64,000 nt of DNA from Enterococcaceae bacterium (lineage in GTDB: Bacteria > Bacillota > Bacilli > Lactobacillales > Enterococcaceae). The notes under the pieces are model-generated. The model was not told where the DNA came from. It saw nothing but the letters and a program-made list of their open reading frames with translations, and did no database searches. Each line of letters opens with the position of its first letter. Position 1 is the stretch's first letter. Where the stretch lies: the NCBI GenBank assembly GCA_022649665.1, contig JALCOL010000003.1, positions 62,001 through 126,000 on the forward strand, written 5' to 3'. Below, in pieces: positions 26,494 through 36,118 of this stretch. Both the position numbers and the translations under genes were made by a program.

Positions 26494-27393
26494 TTATGCA
26501 AATAGCACTTGCGGAGCGGGTTCATTCTGACAGGCGCGGAAAAGCGAGCGGGTCGCATTGAATATCGTGCGGGCCGTTTCCGCATTATTCATCGTGTACA
26601 AATGGACACCAGCCACCCCTTGGGTCACCAAGTCGGCGATCTGATCGACCGCATAAGCGATCCCGGCATCCCTCAGCGCCGCGGGATCGTGCTCATAGCG
26701 ATCCAGGATCGCCGTGAATTTGCGCGGCAGCTTGGCAGCGCTTGTTTTGATCAGTCGCAGCGCTTGTTTGCGGTTCGTGATCGGCATTACACCGGCTAAG
26801 ACCGGCACATTGATCTCTGCGAGGCGGCAGCGCTCTTCAAAATCGAAAAAGATCTCGTTGTCGAAAAACAGCTGTGTGGTCAAATGTTTGCAGCCGGCTG
26901 CCGTTTTTTGTTTCAAAAAGCGGATATCGCTCAATTGGTTGAAAGACTCCGGATGGACTTCTGGATAGCAGGCCCCGCTCACTTCAAAATGCGGCGCGCA
27001 TTTTTTGATAAAGCGAACCAGATCGTCCGCATAGTGAAAATCGTTTTTCGGCGCAACGGCGGGATCGATGTCGCCGCGCAGCGCGAGGATCCTTGTCACA
27101 CCAGCTGCTTCTAATTTCTGCAAAATACGCGCGACTTGCGGCTTATCGAGATAAGCCGCGGGCAAGTGGGCAACGGCTGGAATATGCAGTTGGTTGGCGA
27201 CATAATCAGCCAGCTTGATCGTTGTTTGCTCGATCTTTGTTTTGTCGCCGCTGCAAGTCACACTGATAAAATCAGGGGAAAGTCCTTGGAGCGCTCCTAG
27301 CGTCGTGATTATTTTTTCCGCGCCAACTTGAGTGTTGGGCGGGAAGATCTCAAAAGAAAAAGTCGGACCGGCGGAAGAAGATTTAGAATTCAT
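26494..27393 (-). CDS. metF: Methylenetetrahydrofolate reductase
   Basis: A 299-residue FAD-dependent TIM-barrel enzyme producing 5-methyl-tetrahydrofolate for Met[11 protein letters not shown] near the N-terminus has the catalytic Glu, [10 protein letters not shown] binds FAD, and the C-terminal [11 protein letters not shown] is typical. ATG 27393 overlaps the metE stop by four bases (ATGA), and AAAGGAG lies in the end of metE, so the genes are coupled in a metE-metF operon. Confidence 0.94.
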   Translation of the reverse strand: MNSKSSSAGPTFSFEIFPPNTQVGAEKIITTLGALQGLSPDFISVTCSGDKTKIEQTTIKLADYVANQLHIPAVAHLPAAYLDKPQVARILQKLEAAGVTRILALRGDIDPAVAPKNDFHYADDLVRFIKKCAPHFEVSGACYPEVHPESFNQLSDIRFLKQKTAAGCKHLTTQLFFDNEIFFDFEERCRLAEINVPVLAGVMPITNRKQALRLIKTSAAKLPRKFTAILDRYEHDPAALRDAGIAYAVDQIADLVTQGVAGVHLYTMNNAETARTIFNATRSLFRACQNEPAPQVLFA

Positions 27394-29645
27394 CGGTAAA
27401 GCTCCTTTCTGATTTGTTCGGCAGCGGCAGTCATGTTGGCTAAACTCGCCTTTGTCTCAGGGATCCCGCGGGTTTTCAGGCCGCAATCCGGATTGATCCA
27501 AATTTTTTCTTTCGGCACTTTTGCCAAGATCGCCCGGATCGTTTCTTTAATTTCGGCTACTGAAGGGATACGCGGGGAATGGATATCATAAACGCCTGGA
27601 CCGACTTCCGTTTGAAAGTGTTCACGCTGGAGGGCGCTCAAAATTTCCAAATTGGAGCGGGAAGCTTCAAAAGAGATCACGTCCGCATCCATTTGTTCGA
27701 TGGCAGGAATGATGTCCGTAAATTCGCTGTAGCACATATGCGTATGAATCTGTGTTTCCGCCCGGACTTTGCTTTCAGTTAGGCGAAACGCCGGGATCGC
27801 CCAATCTAAATAATCAGCATGCCAGTCGCTTTTTCGCAGCGGCAGTTTTTCACGTAATGCTGCCTCATCGATTTGGATGATTTTTATTCCGTTTTTTTCC
27901 AGATCAAGCACCTCTTGCTGAATTGCCAAGGCAAGCTGAAAAGCAGAAATTTTCAGTGGCAAGTCTTCACGCGGGAAAGACCAGTTCAAAATCGTGACAG
28001 GCCCAGTCAGCATACCCTTGACAGGTTTTGAAGTCAGACTTTGTGCATAGGTTGACCATTTCACGGTAATCGGGGCTTTGCGGATGATATCTCCCCAGAT
28101 GATCGGCGGTTTGACTGCACGCGTTCCATAAGATTGGACCCAGGCACTTCGGCTGAATAAATATCCTTCCAAATGCTGACCGAAATATTCGACCATGTCG
28201 TTGCGCTCAAATTCACCGTGGACCAGGACATCAAGCCCGATCTCTTCTTGCCAGTTGATCCAATCTTTGATCTGTTTTTTGAGAAAATCATCATAATCCT
28301 GTTGAGAGAGTTTCTGATTTTTGAAAGCTGCTCTCCATTTTTTGACTTCGCGGGTCTGTGGGAAAGAGCCGATTGTCGTTGTCGGCAAAAGCGGCAGACC
28401 GAAAATTTCTTTTTGTAAAGATTCGCGCTGGGAGAAAGCTGGAGTTCTGACAAAATTTTCTTCTTTCAAAGAGTTGATCGTTTCTGCCAATGAAGAATTT
28501 TCTTTGATCCGTGCTTTTTGAAATAGCTGCTGATTTTTCCTCAGCAGTTCGTTTTTGTCTGTTTGAAGAATGTTGTCCAGGTCGCATAATTCGGAAAGTT
28601 TTTCTTTTGCGAAAGAGAAATGAGCGGTGATCTCTGGCGAAAAGCTTTCGTTTTCAGTCGTATAAGGAACATGCAGCAAAGAGCAAGAGGTGGAGAGAAC
28701 ATAGTTTTTTACATTTGTGTCTTTGATCAGCTTGATCGTTTTTTGATAATCATTTCTCCAAATATTTTTGCCGTTCACAACTCCGGCAAAGAGGGTCTTA
28801 TCTGCCGGAAACCCGCTTTGTACGAGTTCAAGTGTTTTTCGCCCCTCCACAAAATCCAAACCGATCCCGTCAAATGGCAATTTGCACAATTCACTATAAA
28901 TGTCGCGGACATCTCCAAAATAGGTCTGCAAGAGAATCTTCAAATTTCCTTTTTTGGCTAAAAGTGTTTCATACAATTGTTTGAAAAAGCGTTGTTCTTC
29001 GTGATCCAAGTCGCTCACAAGAGCTGGTTCATCGATTTGCAGCCACGCGGCGCCATGCTTTCCTAATTTAGTGATGATTTCAGTGTAAACTGCCAGCAGG
29101 TCGGGAACGAGATCTTGATAGTGGGTGCCGTCAGTGAACTCAGCTAGTTTCAAGAGTGTAAATGGACCAATCAATACGGGGCGCGTCAAGATGCCGAGCG
29201 CCTTTGCTTCGCGGAATTCATCAAATATTTTCGATCCGCACAGCTTGATCTTCGTTTCTTTGGCGAGCTGGGGTACGAGATAATGATAATTCGTATTGAA
29301 CCATTTTTTCATCGGCCATGCTTTGAAATCGCCCAGCGATCCTTGATAACCGCGCGCCAACGCAAAATATTTTTCTAGTGGGCTCAATTTAGCGGCTGCC
29401 AATCGCGCAGGGATAAGATTGAAGAGAAAACATGTATCCAGTATTTGATCATAAAACGAGAAATCATTGCTGGGTATTTGTGCGAGATGGCTTTCGTTCA
29501 TTTCCAGCCAATGTTTCTTGCGGATTTGTTTGCCTTCTTCCAGCAGATCTTTTTCAGTAATTTCGTTGCGAAAAAATTTTTCAGTCGCAAATTTCAATTC
29601 GCGGTTTTCACCGATCCGCGGAAATCCGATAATGGTTGTTGTCAT
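27390..29645 (-). CDS. metE: Cobalamin-independent methionine synthase
   Basis: A 752-residue enzyme transferring methyl from 5-methyl-THF-glutamate to homocysteine. Two homologous barrels are present: the N-terminal half opens [19 protein letters not shown], and the catalytic half starts [19 protein letters not shown]. Zinc ligands are visible in HTHMCYSEF and [15 protein letters not shown] 29645 is chosen because GAGGAGGAAA precedes it; the open frame extends 42 codons further into the promoter. It needs no B12, consistent with a lactic acid bacterium. Confidence 0.95.
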   Translation of the reverse strand: MTTTIIGFPRIGENRELKFATEKFFRNEITEKDLLEEGKQIRKKHWLEMNESHLAQIPSNDFSFYDQILDTCFLFNLIPARLAAAKLSPLEKYFALARGYQGSLGDFKAWPMKKWFNTNYHYLVPQLAKETKIKLCGSKIFDEFREAKALGILTRPVLIGPFTLLKLAEFTDGTHYQDLVPDLLAVYTEIITKLGKHGAAWLQIDEPALVSDLDHEEQRFFKQLYETLLAKKGNLKILLQTYFGDVRDIYSELCKLPFDGIGLDFVEGRKTLELVQSGFPADKTLFAGVVNGKNIWRNDYQKTIKLIKDTNVKNYVLSTSCSLLHVPYTTENESFSPEITAHFSFAKEKLSELCDLDNILQTDKNELLRKNQQLFQKARIKENSSLAETINSLKEENFVRTPAFSQRESLQKEIFGLPLLPTTTIGSFPQTREVKKWRAAFKNQKLSQQDYDDFLKKQIKDWINWQEEIGLDVLVHGEFERNDMVEYFGQHLEGYLFSRSAWVQSYGTRAVKPPIIWGDIIRKAPITVKWSTYAQSLTSKPVKGMLTGPVTILNWSFPREDLPLKISAFQLALAIQQEVLDLEKNGIKIIQIDEAALREKLPLRKSDWHADYLDWAIPAFRLTESKVRAETQIHTHMCYSEFTDIIPAIEQMDADVISFEASRSNLEILSALQREHFQTEVGPGVYDIHSPRIPSVAEIKETIRAILAKVPKEKIWINPDCGLKTRGIPETKASLANMTAAAEQIRKELYR

Positions 29646-29673
29646 AGTATTTCCTCCTCTAACTGTTGGAAAT

Positions 29674-29703
29674 ACTGTACCATGACCGCTGGTTCTTGGA
29701 TAA
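29674..29703 (-). promoter_or_regulatory. Weak promoter of metE-metF
   Basis: On the minus strand TTATCC (29698-29703) and TACAGT (29674-29679) with an 18-base spacer. The poor -35 fits a promoter needing an activator; the MET-box centre lies about 66 bases upstream of the expected start, the usual LysR position. Confidence 0.5.
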
Positions 29704-29714
29704 CTGATAAAAAT

Positions 29715-29743
29715 TTGCATTTGATATAGATAAAAACTATAAT
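29715..29743 (+). promoter_or_regulatory. Promoter of the LysR regulator
   Basis: TTGCAT (29715-29720), 17-base spacer, TATAAT (29738-29743). It overlaps the MET-box, which predicts autoregulation. Confidence 0.7.
29725..29741. promoter_or_regulatory. MET-box, LysR (MetR/MtaR-type) operator
   Basis: TATAGATAAAAACTATA matches the streptococcal/lactococcal MET-box consensus TATAGTTTNAAACTATA at all but two specified positions. It lies between metE and the divergent LysR gene. Confidence 0.7.
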
Positions 29744-29771
29744 GTGGCTGAACAGTATAAGGAGGGATCAA

Positions 29772-30710
29772 ATGCGGATCCAGCAGTTGGAATATTTAGA
29801 GAAGATCGTTGCTTACGGTTCGATCAATGAGGCGGCTAAAGCGCTTTTCTTGACGCAGCCGAGCCTTTCAAGTGCGGTAAAAGATCTGGAAGAAGAGATG
29901 GGGATCCAGATCCTCCTGCGCTCGTCGCACGGCGTTTCCCTGACACCGGAAGGGCGCGAATTTATGATCTACGCGCGCCAGATCTTGGATCAAGTACATT
30001 TAATGAAAGAAAAGTATCAGGAGAATGCGCCGCGCAAGCAGGCCTTCTCCGTTTCTGCCCAGCATTACGCCTTTGTAGTCCATGCGTTTGTTGAATTGAT
30101 CAAATCGGTCAACGCTGATGAATATCAATTCACGCTGCGTGAAACGGAAACAGAAAATATTTTGGAAGACTTGACGGAATTCAAAAGCGAGCTCGGGATC
30201 TTGTACTTGAACTCTTTCAATGAAAAAGTAATGCGGAAAATGTTCAAAGAGCGCCAGCTGCAGTTCGTTCCGCTTTTCACTGCAACGCCTCATGTATTCG
30301 TCAGCCGCGACAATCCGCTGGCGAAGCGGGAGATGATCGCGCTGGAAGATCTAGAGCCTTATCCATATCTTTCGTATGAGCAGGGGGAGCGCAATTCTTT
30401 TTACTTTTCCGAAGAGATCTTAAGTACCCTTGAGCGCAAAATGGAGATCAAAGTCAGCGACCGTGCGACGATTTTTAACCTGATGGTCGGTCTGAACGGC
30501 TATACGATCTCGTCCGGGATCATCAGCAGTACGCTGAACGATGACAAGATCGTCGCGATCCCGCTCGCCGTGGATGATCCGATCACGATCGGCTACTTAA
30601 AACATCAGCATCTCGAGTTGAGTGCGATCGCGCGCGCTTATCTGACGATGCTGAAAGAACATATTCGCGGATACGGCTTTCCGATTTTGACGGAAAAGCT
30701 GGACAAGTAA
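29772..30710 (+). CDS. LysR family regulator of methionine genes
   Basis: A 312-residue LysR-type regulator. Residues 1-60 are the winged helix ([36 protein letters not shown]), then a linker helix and a periplasmic-binding-type effector domain. ATG 29772 is preferred because GGAGGG lies just upstream; the frame is open 30 bases earlier. It is divergent from metE-metF with a MET-box between, so it probably activates them in response to a sulfur metabolite, as MetR/MtaR and CmbR do in related bacteria. The effector (homocysteine or O-acetylserine type) is not determinable. Confidence 0.88.
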   Translation: MRIQQLEYLEKIVAYGSINEAAKALFLTQPSLSSAVKDLEEEMGIQILLRSSHGVSLTPEGREFMIYARQILDQVHLMKEKYQENAPRKQAFSVSAQHYAFVVHAFVELIKSVNADEYQFTLRETETENILEDLTEFKSELGILYLNSFNEKVMRKMFKERQLQFVPLFTATPHVFVSRDNPLAKREMIALEDLEPYPYLSYEQGERNSFYFSEEILSTLERKMEIKVSDRATIFNLMVGLNGYTISSGIISSTLNDDKIVAIPLAVDDPITIGYLKHQHLELSAIARAYLTMLKEHIRGYGFPILTEKLDK

Positions 30711-30730
30711 AATCAAATAAAAGCCAGTTA

Positions 30731-30762
30731 AGCTGCCAGCTCATCAACGGCGGCTTTTTTTG
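30731..30762 (+). terminator. Terminator of the LysR gene
   Basis: AAGCTGCC (30731-30738) pairs with GGCGGCTT (30750-30757), followed by TTTTT. Confidence 0.8.
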
Positions 30763-30871
30763 CATGCTTGCACAAGACATTTATTAAGAAAATATTAAGA
30801 AAATTAAATTATAAATGCTGATTTTTCAGGCATTATAGACATAACGAAAGTTATCTTGTACTTTAATTTAG

Positions 30872-30902
30872 ATACTAGTCAAGTATAGAGGAACCGCTTA
30901 CA
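30872..30902 (+). promoter_or_regulatory. Candidate GntR operator and cre-like site before the nucleoside cluster
   Basis: ATACTAGTCAAGTAT (30872-30886) is an inverted repeat ATACT-N5-AGTAT, a plausible site for the GntR/HutC regulator at the cluster's end. Next to it AGGAACCGCTTACA (30889-30902) matches the cre consensus at 11 of 14 positions. TATAGA at 30884-30889 could be a -10 but no spaced -35 is clear. The rest of 30763-30950 is AT-rich without further signals. Confidence 0.4.
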
Positions 30903-30950
30903 ATGTACTTGTAGGGATGTCATGACAAGCATAAAAAGAGGAGGATCATC

Positions 30951-31991
30951 ATGAAGCGATTCAAAAAAGTTCTATTAGCATCGTTGGGAGTATTGCTCGG
31001 TTTGTCGTTGGCGGGTTGCGGCGGGAACAAGTCTGCATCAAGCAGCAGCGGGAAAAAAGCAGCTAGTGATTTTAAAGTGGCGATGATCACCAGCGAAGGC
31101 GGGTTAGGCGATCAGTCTTTCAATGATTCCGGGAACTCCGGCTTAAAGAAAGCGAAAAAAGATCTGGGTGTGACAACCAAAGTCGTCGAACCAAGCGATG
31201 TTTCCGAGGGCGAAACGTATTTGACACAGTTGGCAGAATCAGGGATGAACTTGATCATCACGCTTGACTTGGGGCATAAAGATGCGATCGAAAAAGTGGC
31301 TAAAAAGTATCCGAATACCCACTTTGCGATCTTCAATACAGTTGCTTCCGGGAAAAATATTTCTTCCGTGATGTTCAAAGAACAAGAAGCTTCTTATTTA
31401 GCAGGGGCTTTGGCTGCCCAAGTGACGAGCGATACCAGTTTGAAACAAGTCAATGATCAAAAAGTGATCAGCTTCATCGGCGGGATCGACTCCCCGGGGA
31501 TCAACATTTTTTACACCGGATATAAAGCCGGTGCTGAAGCGATCGATAAAAATATCCAAGTTTTGAGCGGGTATTCCAACTCCTTCGGGGATCCGGCAAA
31601 AGGGAAAGAAGTCGCCCTCTCGCAGATCAACCAAGGTTCCGATGTTGTTTTCCAAGCAGCCGGGGGAACAGGAGACGGGATCATCCAAGCCGCCAAAGAG
31701 AAAAATGTCTTCGCGATCGGGGTCGATTCCGATCAAGACGGGATCGCGAAAGGAAACGTTTTGACAAGTGTCATGAAACGCAGCGACAATGCCGTCTACA
31801 AATTGATCCAAGAAGGGATCAAAGGAAAATACGACAAAGAGCTTGATCTTGGTTTGAAAGAAAAAGGGGTCGAACTTTCACCAATGAAATATACGAAAGA
31901 CATGATCCCGAAAGCCTATCTGGATAAAGTCGATCAACTGCGTCAACAGATCATCAAAGGCGAGATCGTTGTTCCGGATACACGAAAATAA
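30951..31991 (+). CDS. bmpA: BmpA/PnrA-type nucleoside-binding lipoprotein
   Basis: A 346-residue extracellular lipoprotein with signal peptide and lipobox LSLAGC (Cys near residue 23). The mature protein has the BMP fold: MITSEGGLGDQSFNDSG opens the ligand cleft, ITLDLGHKDAI and FIGGIDSPGINIF follow, and FAIGVDSDQDG is the conserved late motif. Family members bind purine or pyrimidine nucleosides and feed NupABC-type importers, whose three genes follow directly. AGAGGAGGA precedes ATG 30951. First gene of the eleven-gene cluster. Confidence 0.93.
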   Translation: MKRFKKVLLASLGVLLGLSLAGCGGNKSASSSSGKKAASDFKVAMITSEGGLGDQSFNDSGNSGLKKAKKDLGVTTKVVEPSDVSEGETYLTQLAESGMNLIITLDLGHKDAIEKVAKKYPNTHFAIFNTVASGKNISSVMFKEQEASYLAGALAAQVTSDTSLKQVNDQKVISFIGGIDSPGINIFYTGYKAGAEAIDKNIQVLSGYSNSFGDPAKGKEVALSQINQGSDVVFQAAGGTGDGIIQAAKEKNVFAIGVDSDQDGIAKGNVLTSVMKRSDNAVYKLIQEGIKGKYDKELDLGLKEKGVELSPMKYTKDMIPKAYLDKVDQLRQQIIKGEIVVPDTRK

Positions 31992-32005
31992 ATGAGGGTT
32001 GACCT

Positions 32006-33544
32006 ATGAATGCGATTGAAATCAAGCATTTGACCAAAAAGTTCGGAAATTTTACCGCGATCGATGACATCAGCATGAGTGTCAAAAAAGGCGAGATCCA
32101 TGCGATCTGCGGAGAAAACGGTGCCGGGAAATCGACATTGATGAATATGTTGTTTGGTTTGATCGCGCCGACCAGCGGGGAGATTTATATCGACGACGAG
32201 CTGGTGCAGTTCAACTCGCCGAAAGCGGCGATCAAATACGGGATCGGGATGGTGCATCAGCACTTCAAACTGGTCCCGAGCTTGAAAGTGTATGAGAACG
32301 TGCTGCTGGGCGAAGAGCTCAGCAGACACGGCTATATCAATACCAAATTAGAAAGAAAGCAAGTTCAGGAGACGATCGACAAGTTTGGTTTTGATTTGAA
32401 TGCCAATGATGTCGTGGCGAGTTTGTCTGTCGGTGCGCAGCAGCGTGTCGAGATCATCAAGATGCTCCACTGCAATGTCAATATTTTGATCCTGGATGAA
32501 CCAACGGCGGTTTTAACGCCGAAAGAGACGGATGAACTGCTTGAAAAACTCGTTGATTTAAAAAATCAAGGCAAGACGATCATTTTGATCACTCACAAGC
32601 TCGACGAAGTCAAAAAATGTTCTGATCGGGTGACCGTGATCCAAAAGGGCAAATTTATCATCACCGTCGATACGAAAGATGTCACGCAAAAACAGATTTC
32701 CCGCTATATGGTCGGCCGCGATGTCCAGACGATCAAAACCGCCGCCGAAACGAGCGACAGCGGCAATAAAGCGCTCGAGTTGCGGAAGATCAGCTTTTAT
32801 ACGCAAAACGGCAAAAAAGTACTCGACGATATCGATCTGCACGTCAATTTCGGCGAAGTCGTCGGGATCGCCGGGATCGAAGGAAATGGACAGAGCGAGC
32901 TCGTCAATATTTTGACAGGCGTGATGCGCCAAAGTTCAGGCGAGTTCGTATTCAAAGGGGAGGTCGTCAAGCACTCCTCTCCGCTGAAACTGCGTGAATT
33001 AGGCTTCGGACTGGTCCCGGAAGATCGCTATAAAGATGGGCTGAATGCCGAGATGTCGATTTGGGAAAACGTGATCGCCGGGCATTACAATGACGAAAAT
33101 ATCAGCCGCGGCGGCTTTTTGAACCGCCGCAAAATCGATGCGAAGACGAAAAAGCTCGTAGAAGATTACGATATCCGCAATTGTTCGGATGTCAATGCGA
33201 AAGTCAGCAGCTTGTCCGGCGGGAATGCCCAGAAGATCATTATGGCGCGCGAGATCTCGGTCGATCCGGAAGTGATCGTGATGAGCCAGCCGACGCGCGG
33301 CGTCGATATCGGTTCGATCGAATTCATCCATTCCAAGATCCTTGATCTGCGCAATGAAGGCAAAGCAGTCTTGATCATTTCGTCTGAATTGTCTGAGATC
33401 ATGAATCTGAGCGACCGGATCTATGTCATGTACAAAGGGAAGATCTCCGGGGAACGGCAAAAATGCAATACGAACAAAGAAGATTTAGGGATGCTAATGG
33501 TGGGGATCGATCAAGAAGAGAAGGGAAGGGTCACCAGTGGCTAA
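32006..33544 (+). CDS. nupA: Nucleoside ABC transporter ATPase
   Basis: A 512-residue ATPase with two fused nucleotide-binding domains. The first has Walker A GENGAGKST (near residue 37), signature LSVGAQQR and Walker B ILILDEPT. The second has GIEGNGQSE in place of a standard Walker A and LSGGNAQK, the usual asymmetry of this sugar/nucleoside family. It powers uptake with the two permeases. It starts 14 bases after bmpA and overlaps the next gene by eight bases. Confidence 0.94.
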   Translation: MNAIEIKHLTKKFGNFTAIDDISMSVKKGEIHAICGENGAGKSTLMNMLFGLIAPTSGEIYIDDELVQFNSPKAAIKYGIGMVHQHFKLVPSLKVYENVLLGEELSRHGYINTKLERKQVQETIDKFGFDLNANDVVASLSVGAQQRVEIIKMLHCNVNILILDEPTAVLTPKETDELLEKLVDLKNQGKTIILITHKLDEVKKCSDRVTVIQKGKFIITVDTKDVTQKQISRYMVGRDVQTIKTAAETSDSGNKALELRKISFYTQNGKKVLDDIDLHVNFGEVVGIAGIEGNGQSELVNILTGVMRQSSGEFVFKGEVVKHSSPLKLRELGFGLVPEDRYKDGLNAEMSIWENVIAGHYNDENISRGGFLNRRKIDAKTKKLVEDYDIRNCSDVNAKVSSLSGGNAQKIIMAREISVDPEVIVMSQPTRGVDIGSIEFIHSKILDLRNEGKAVLIISSELSEIMNLSDRIYVMYKGKISGERQKCNTNKEDLGMLMVGIDQEEKGRVTSG

Positions 33545-34634
33545 TCATAAAAGAATCGCCCAAGTAGCCGGTTCGATCATCCCGATCGCTTTAGCGCTTT
33601 TGATCGGTTACTTCCTCATTATGTTTTCTGGTTATGACGCGAATCAAGCGTTTATGTATCTGCTCAAAGGGTCGGTCGAATCACCGACCCAGATCATGAA
33701 TACTTTGTTTGCCGCGACGCCTTTGATTTTCACCGGGCTTGCTACGGCGATCTCCTTTAAAGCCGAGCTCTACAACATGGGCTCAGAAGGCCAGCTGTAC
33801 TTGGGCGCTTTTTTCGCGGCTTACTTAGGTTTCACTTTGAAGGGGCTGCCTTCGATCGTTCATATTTTGATTTGTTTGTTGGGCGGTGCTGTTGCCGGGA
33901 TGTTCTTTGCTTTGATTCCGGCGATCATCCGCGCTTACTGCGATGTGGATGAAATGGTTTCGACGTTGATGCTGAACTATGTTGCGATTTTGTTCACGAC
34001 GTGGCTGGCCGGTTATCCGTTCCGTGCACCGGGTTCTTCCAATCCGGAAACGTATAAGATCGAAAGCTCAGCCGTCTTGCCGCGGCTTTTCAGCAATTCG
34101 CAGCTGCATGTCGGCTTTTTGATCGCGATCTTTGTCTTTATTCTCGTCTACATCATGATGAATAAGACGGTCCTCGGCTACCAGATCACTTCGATCGGTA
34201 AAAATAAAGATTTCTCCCAATTCGTCGGGATGAATGTCGCGAAGAAAATCGTCTTGATCATGGCGATCTCGGGGATCATTTCGGGGTTGGGCGGCGCTGT
34301 CGAAGTGCTGGGAACTCACGGAAAATTCGTCAGCGGCTTCTCCGCAGATTACGGCTGGACGGGTTTGACGATCGCGTTGATCGGCCGGTTTAATCCGATC
34401 GGCGTGTTGGCTGCTTCGCTTTTGTTCGGGATCTTGAAAAACGGCGGGAGCACGATGGAGATCATGACCGGTGTCCCGCGCTCCTTGATCGAGATCATTG
34501 AAGGGTTGATCGTTATTTTCTTCACGATCGATATGTTCAGCCGCAAATTCGCATTTCGCAAGATCATTCGGCAAAAGATCGATATACATCAGAAGAAAAA
34601 GGCAAAGGTGAAAGGAGTGCATAATGATGGATAA
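33537..34634 (+). CDS. nupB: Nucleoside ABC transporter permease 1
   Basis: A 365-residue permease of the BPD_transp_2 type with about 10 hydrophobic segments. YNMGSEGQLYLGAF and GLGGAVEVLGTHGKF are hallmarks of the nucleoside (YufP/NupP-like) permeases. It starts at GTG 33537 with AAGGGAAGGG upstream, inside the end of the ATPase gene, and overlaps the second permease by 11 bases. The C-terminal tail is Lys-rich and cytosolic. Confidence 0.93.
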   Translation: MANHKRIAQVAGSIIPIALALLIGYFLIMFSGYDANQAFMYLLKGSVESPTQIMNTLFAATPLIFTGLATAISFKAELYNMGSEGQLYLGAFFAAYLGFTLKGLPSIVHILICLLGGAVAGMFFALIPAIIRAYCDVDEMVSTLMLNYVAILFTTWLAGYPFRAPGSSNPETYKIESSAVLPRLFSNSQLHVGFLIAIFVFILVYIMMNKTVLGYQITSIGKNKDFSQFVGMNVAKKIVLIMAISGIISGLGGAVEVLGTHGKFVSGFSADYGWTGLTIALIGRFNPIGVLAASLLFGILKNGGSTMEIMTGVPRSLIEIIEGLIVIFFTIDMFSRKFAFRKIIRQKIDIHQKKKAKVKGVHNDG

Positions 34635-35535
34635 TCTCTTGAACATTTTGCACACTACTTTGCGAATGACGACACCGATCGCACTGGCCGCGCTCGGCGG
34701 CTTATATGCCCACCGCGCGGGAGTGCTGAACGTGGCGCTTGAAGGAATGATGCTCGCCAGTGCATTCGTCTCCGTCATTACGAGCTATGCATTCGGCAAT
34801 ATTTTTCTGGCGATCTTCGCCGGGGTCTTCAGTTCGTTCGTGCTTGGGCTGGTCTTCTCCTTTTTTGGGATCACCATGAAAGGAAACTTGACGATCGTCG
34901 GGTTAGCGATCAATACCCTGGTGGGCGGCTTCAGTGCCTTTATTCTCCAGACGGTGTTCGGCCAGCGGGGCACATTCTCGAATGCCCGGATCGTCGGGAT
35001 GAAAGAACTGAATATCCCTGTCTTAAAAGATATCCCGATCTTGGGCGATATCTTCAATCATCAAACGCCGATGGTCTATGTCAGTCTGCTGGCGCTCGTC
35101 GTGATCCACATGGTGCTCTATCACTCGAAGCTCGGGGTCTATATTCGAACGGTCGGTGAAAAAGAAGACGCTGCATACTCCGTCGGCTTGCCGGTCGACC
35201 GGATCAAATATACCGCGATTCTGATCGGCTCGGTGCTGTGCGGCTTTGCCGGTGTCAATATCGCCTTGGAAAACGTCACGATGTTCGTTGAAGAAATGAC
35301 CGGCGGGCGCGGGTTCATCGCGTTGGCCGCGATCTACTCCGGGCGCGGGACCGCGATCGGGACCTATTTGTTCAGTCTGCTCTTTGGGCTCGCCGATGCG
35401 GCGCAGATCCGCTTGCAGAATATCCACATCCCTGGCGCTTTTGTCCAAATGATCCCGTATCTTTCGATCATCATCGTTTTGACGCTGATCGGTTTATCCA
35501 AAAAGAGAAAGAAGCGTGTCCATGATGAATCGTAA
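34624..35535 (+). CDS. nupC: Nucleoside ABC transporter permease 2
   Basis: A 303-residue partner permease with about nine hydrophobic segments. GGLYAHRAGVLNVALEGMML is the family signature, and GRGFIALAAIYSGRGTAIG the typical cytosolic loop region. AAGGAG precedes the tandem ATGs at 34624/34627. Its stop overlaps the isochorismatase-family gene, showing that the catabolic genes belong to the transporter operon. Confidence 0.93.
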   Translation: MMDNLLNILHTTLRMTTPIALAALGGLYAHRAGVLNVALEGMMLASAFVSVITSYAFGNIFLAIFAGVFSSFVLGLVFSFFGITMKGNLTIVGLAINTLVGGFSAFILQTVFGQRGTFSNARIVGMKELNIPVLKDIPILGDIFNHQTPMVYVSLLALVVIHMVLYHSKLGVYIRTVGEKEDAAYSVGLPVDRIKYTAILIGSVLCGFAGVNIALENVTMFVEEMTGGRGFIALAAIYSGRGTAIGTYLFSLLFGLADAAQIRLQNIHIPGAFVQMIPYLSIIIVLTLIGLSKKRKKRVHDES

Positions 35536-36118
35536 GCCGGTGTATAAAGGGGCACTGATCGTGATCGATATGGTCTACGACTTTGTCAATCCAGCCGGAG
35601 CAGTTTTTTATCCGATCAATCAGCAAGTCTTGGAAAATGTCAAAAAGCTGGTGCCGGAAGCTCGCAAAAATCAATTTTTGATCATTTACATGCAGCATTC
35701 GCACCGCAAAAACAAATATGACAAAAAAACGCTGTCTGGCCGCAAGAACTGCCTCGAAGGGACTGGCGGCGATCAGCTGGACCCGACGCTTGAAATCGAT
35801 GATGAAATGGATTATGTGATCAAAAAAAGACGTTACAGCGCTTTTGCTTATACTGATCTCGACTTGATCCTGCGCGAACTTGATATCAAAAAAATCGCGA
35901 TCTGCGGCACGAAGACGAACAACTGTGTCCGCTCAACGGTCGAAGATGCTTATCACTTGGATTATGAAACGTACGTCGTCCGCGACTGTGTCGGCACAGA
36001 TGATCCGCAAGTCAACGAGATCTACCTGCACGACATCGACCGCTACTACGGCAGTGTTGTCGACAGCCGCGAATTATTTGAAAAAATGGGGGTCGAGGCG
36101 ATTGAAAAAAGCATATGA
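35522..36118 (+). CDS. Isochorismatase-family (cysteine) hydrolase
   Basis: A 198-residue alpha/beta hydrolase of the isochorismatase/nicotinamidase superfamily. The triad is visible: Asp in ALIVIDMVYDF, Lys in VIKKRRYSAF and Cys in CGTKTNNCVRST. Members cleave amide bonds such as nicotinamide, ureidoacrylate or N-carbamoyl compounds, so it may open or trim a base released in this pathway; the actual substrate is unknown. ATG 35522 is chosen; GTG 35516 and ATG 35525 are alternatives. It overlaps the permease gene upstream and the kinase gene downstream. Confidence 0.85.
   Translation: MMNRKPVYKGALIVIDMVYDFVNPAGAVFYPINQQVLENVKKLVPEARKNQFLIIYMQHSHRKNKYDKKTLSGRKNCLEGTGGDQLDPTLEIDDEMDYVIKKRRYSAFAYTDLDLILRELDIKKIAICGTKTNNCVRSTVEDAYHLDYETYVVRDCVGTDDPQVNEIYLHDIDRYYGSVVDSRELFEKMGVEAIEKSI

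Noticed and set aside
35880-36101. Upstream extension of the PfkB kinase
   Set aside because: This is the shadow frame of the isochorismatase-like gene; kinase homology begins at TTG 36102.
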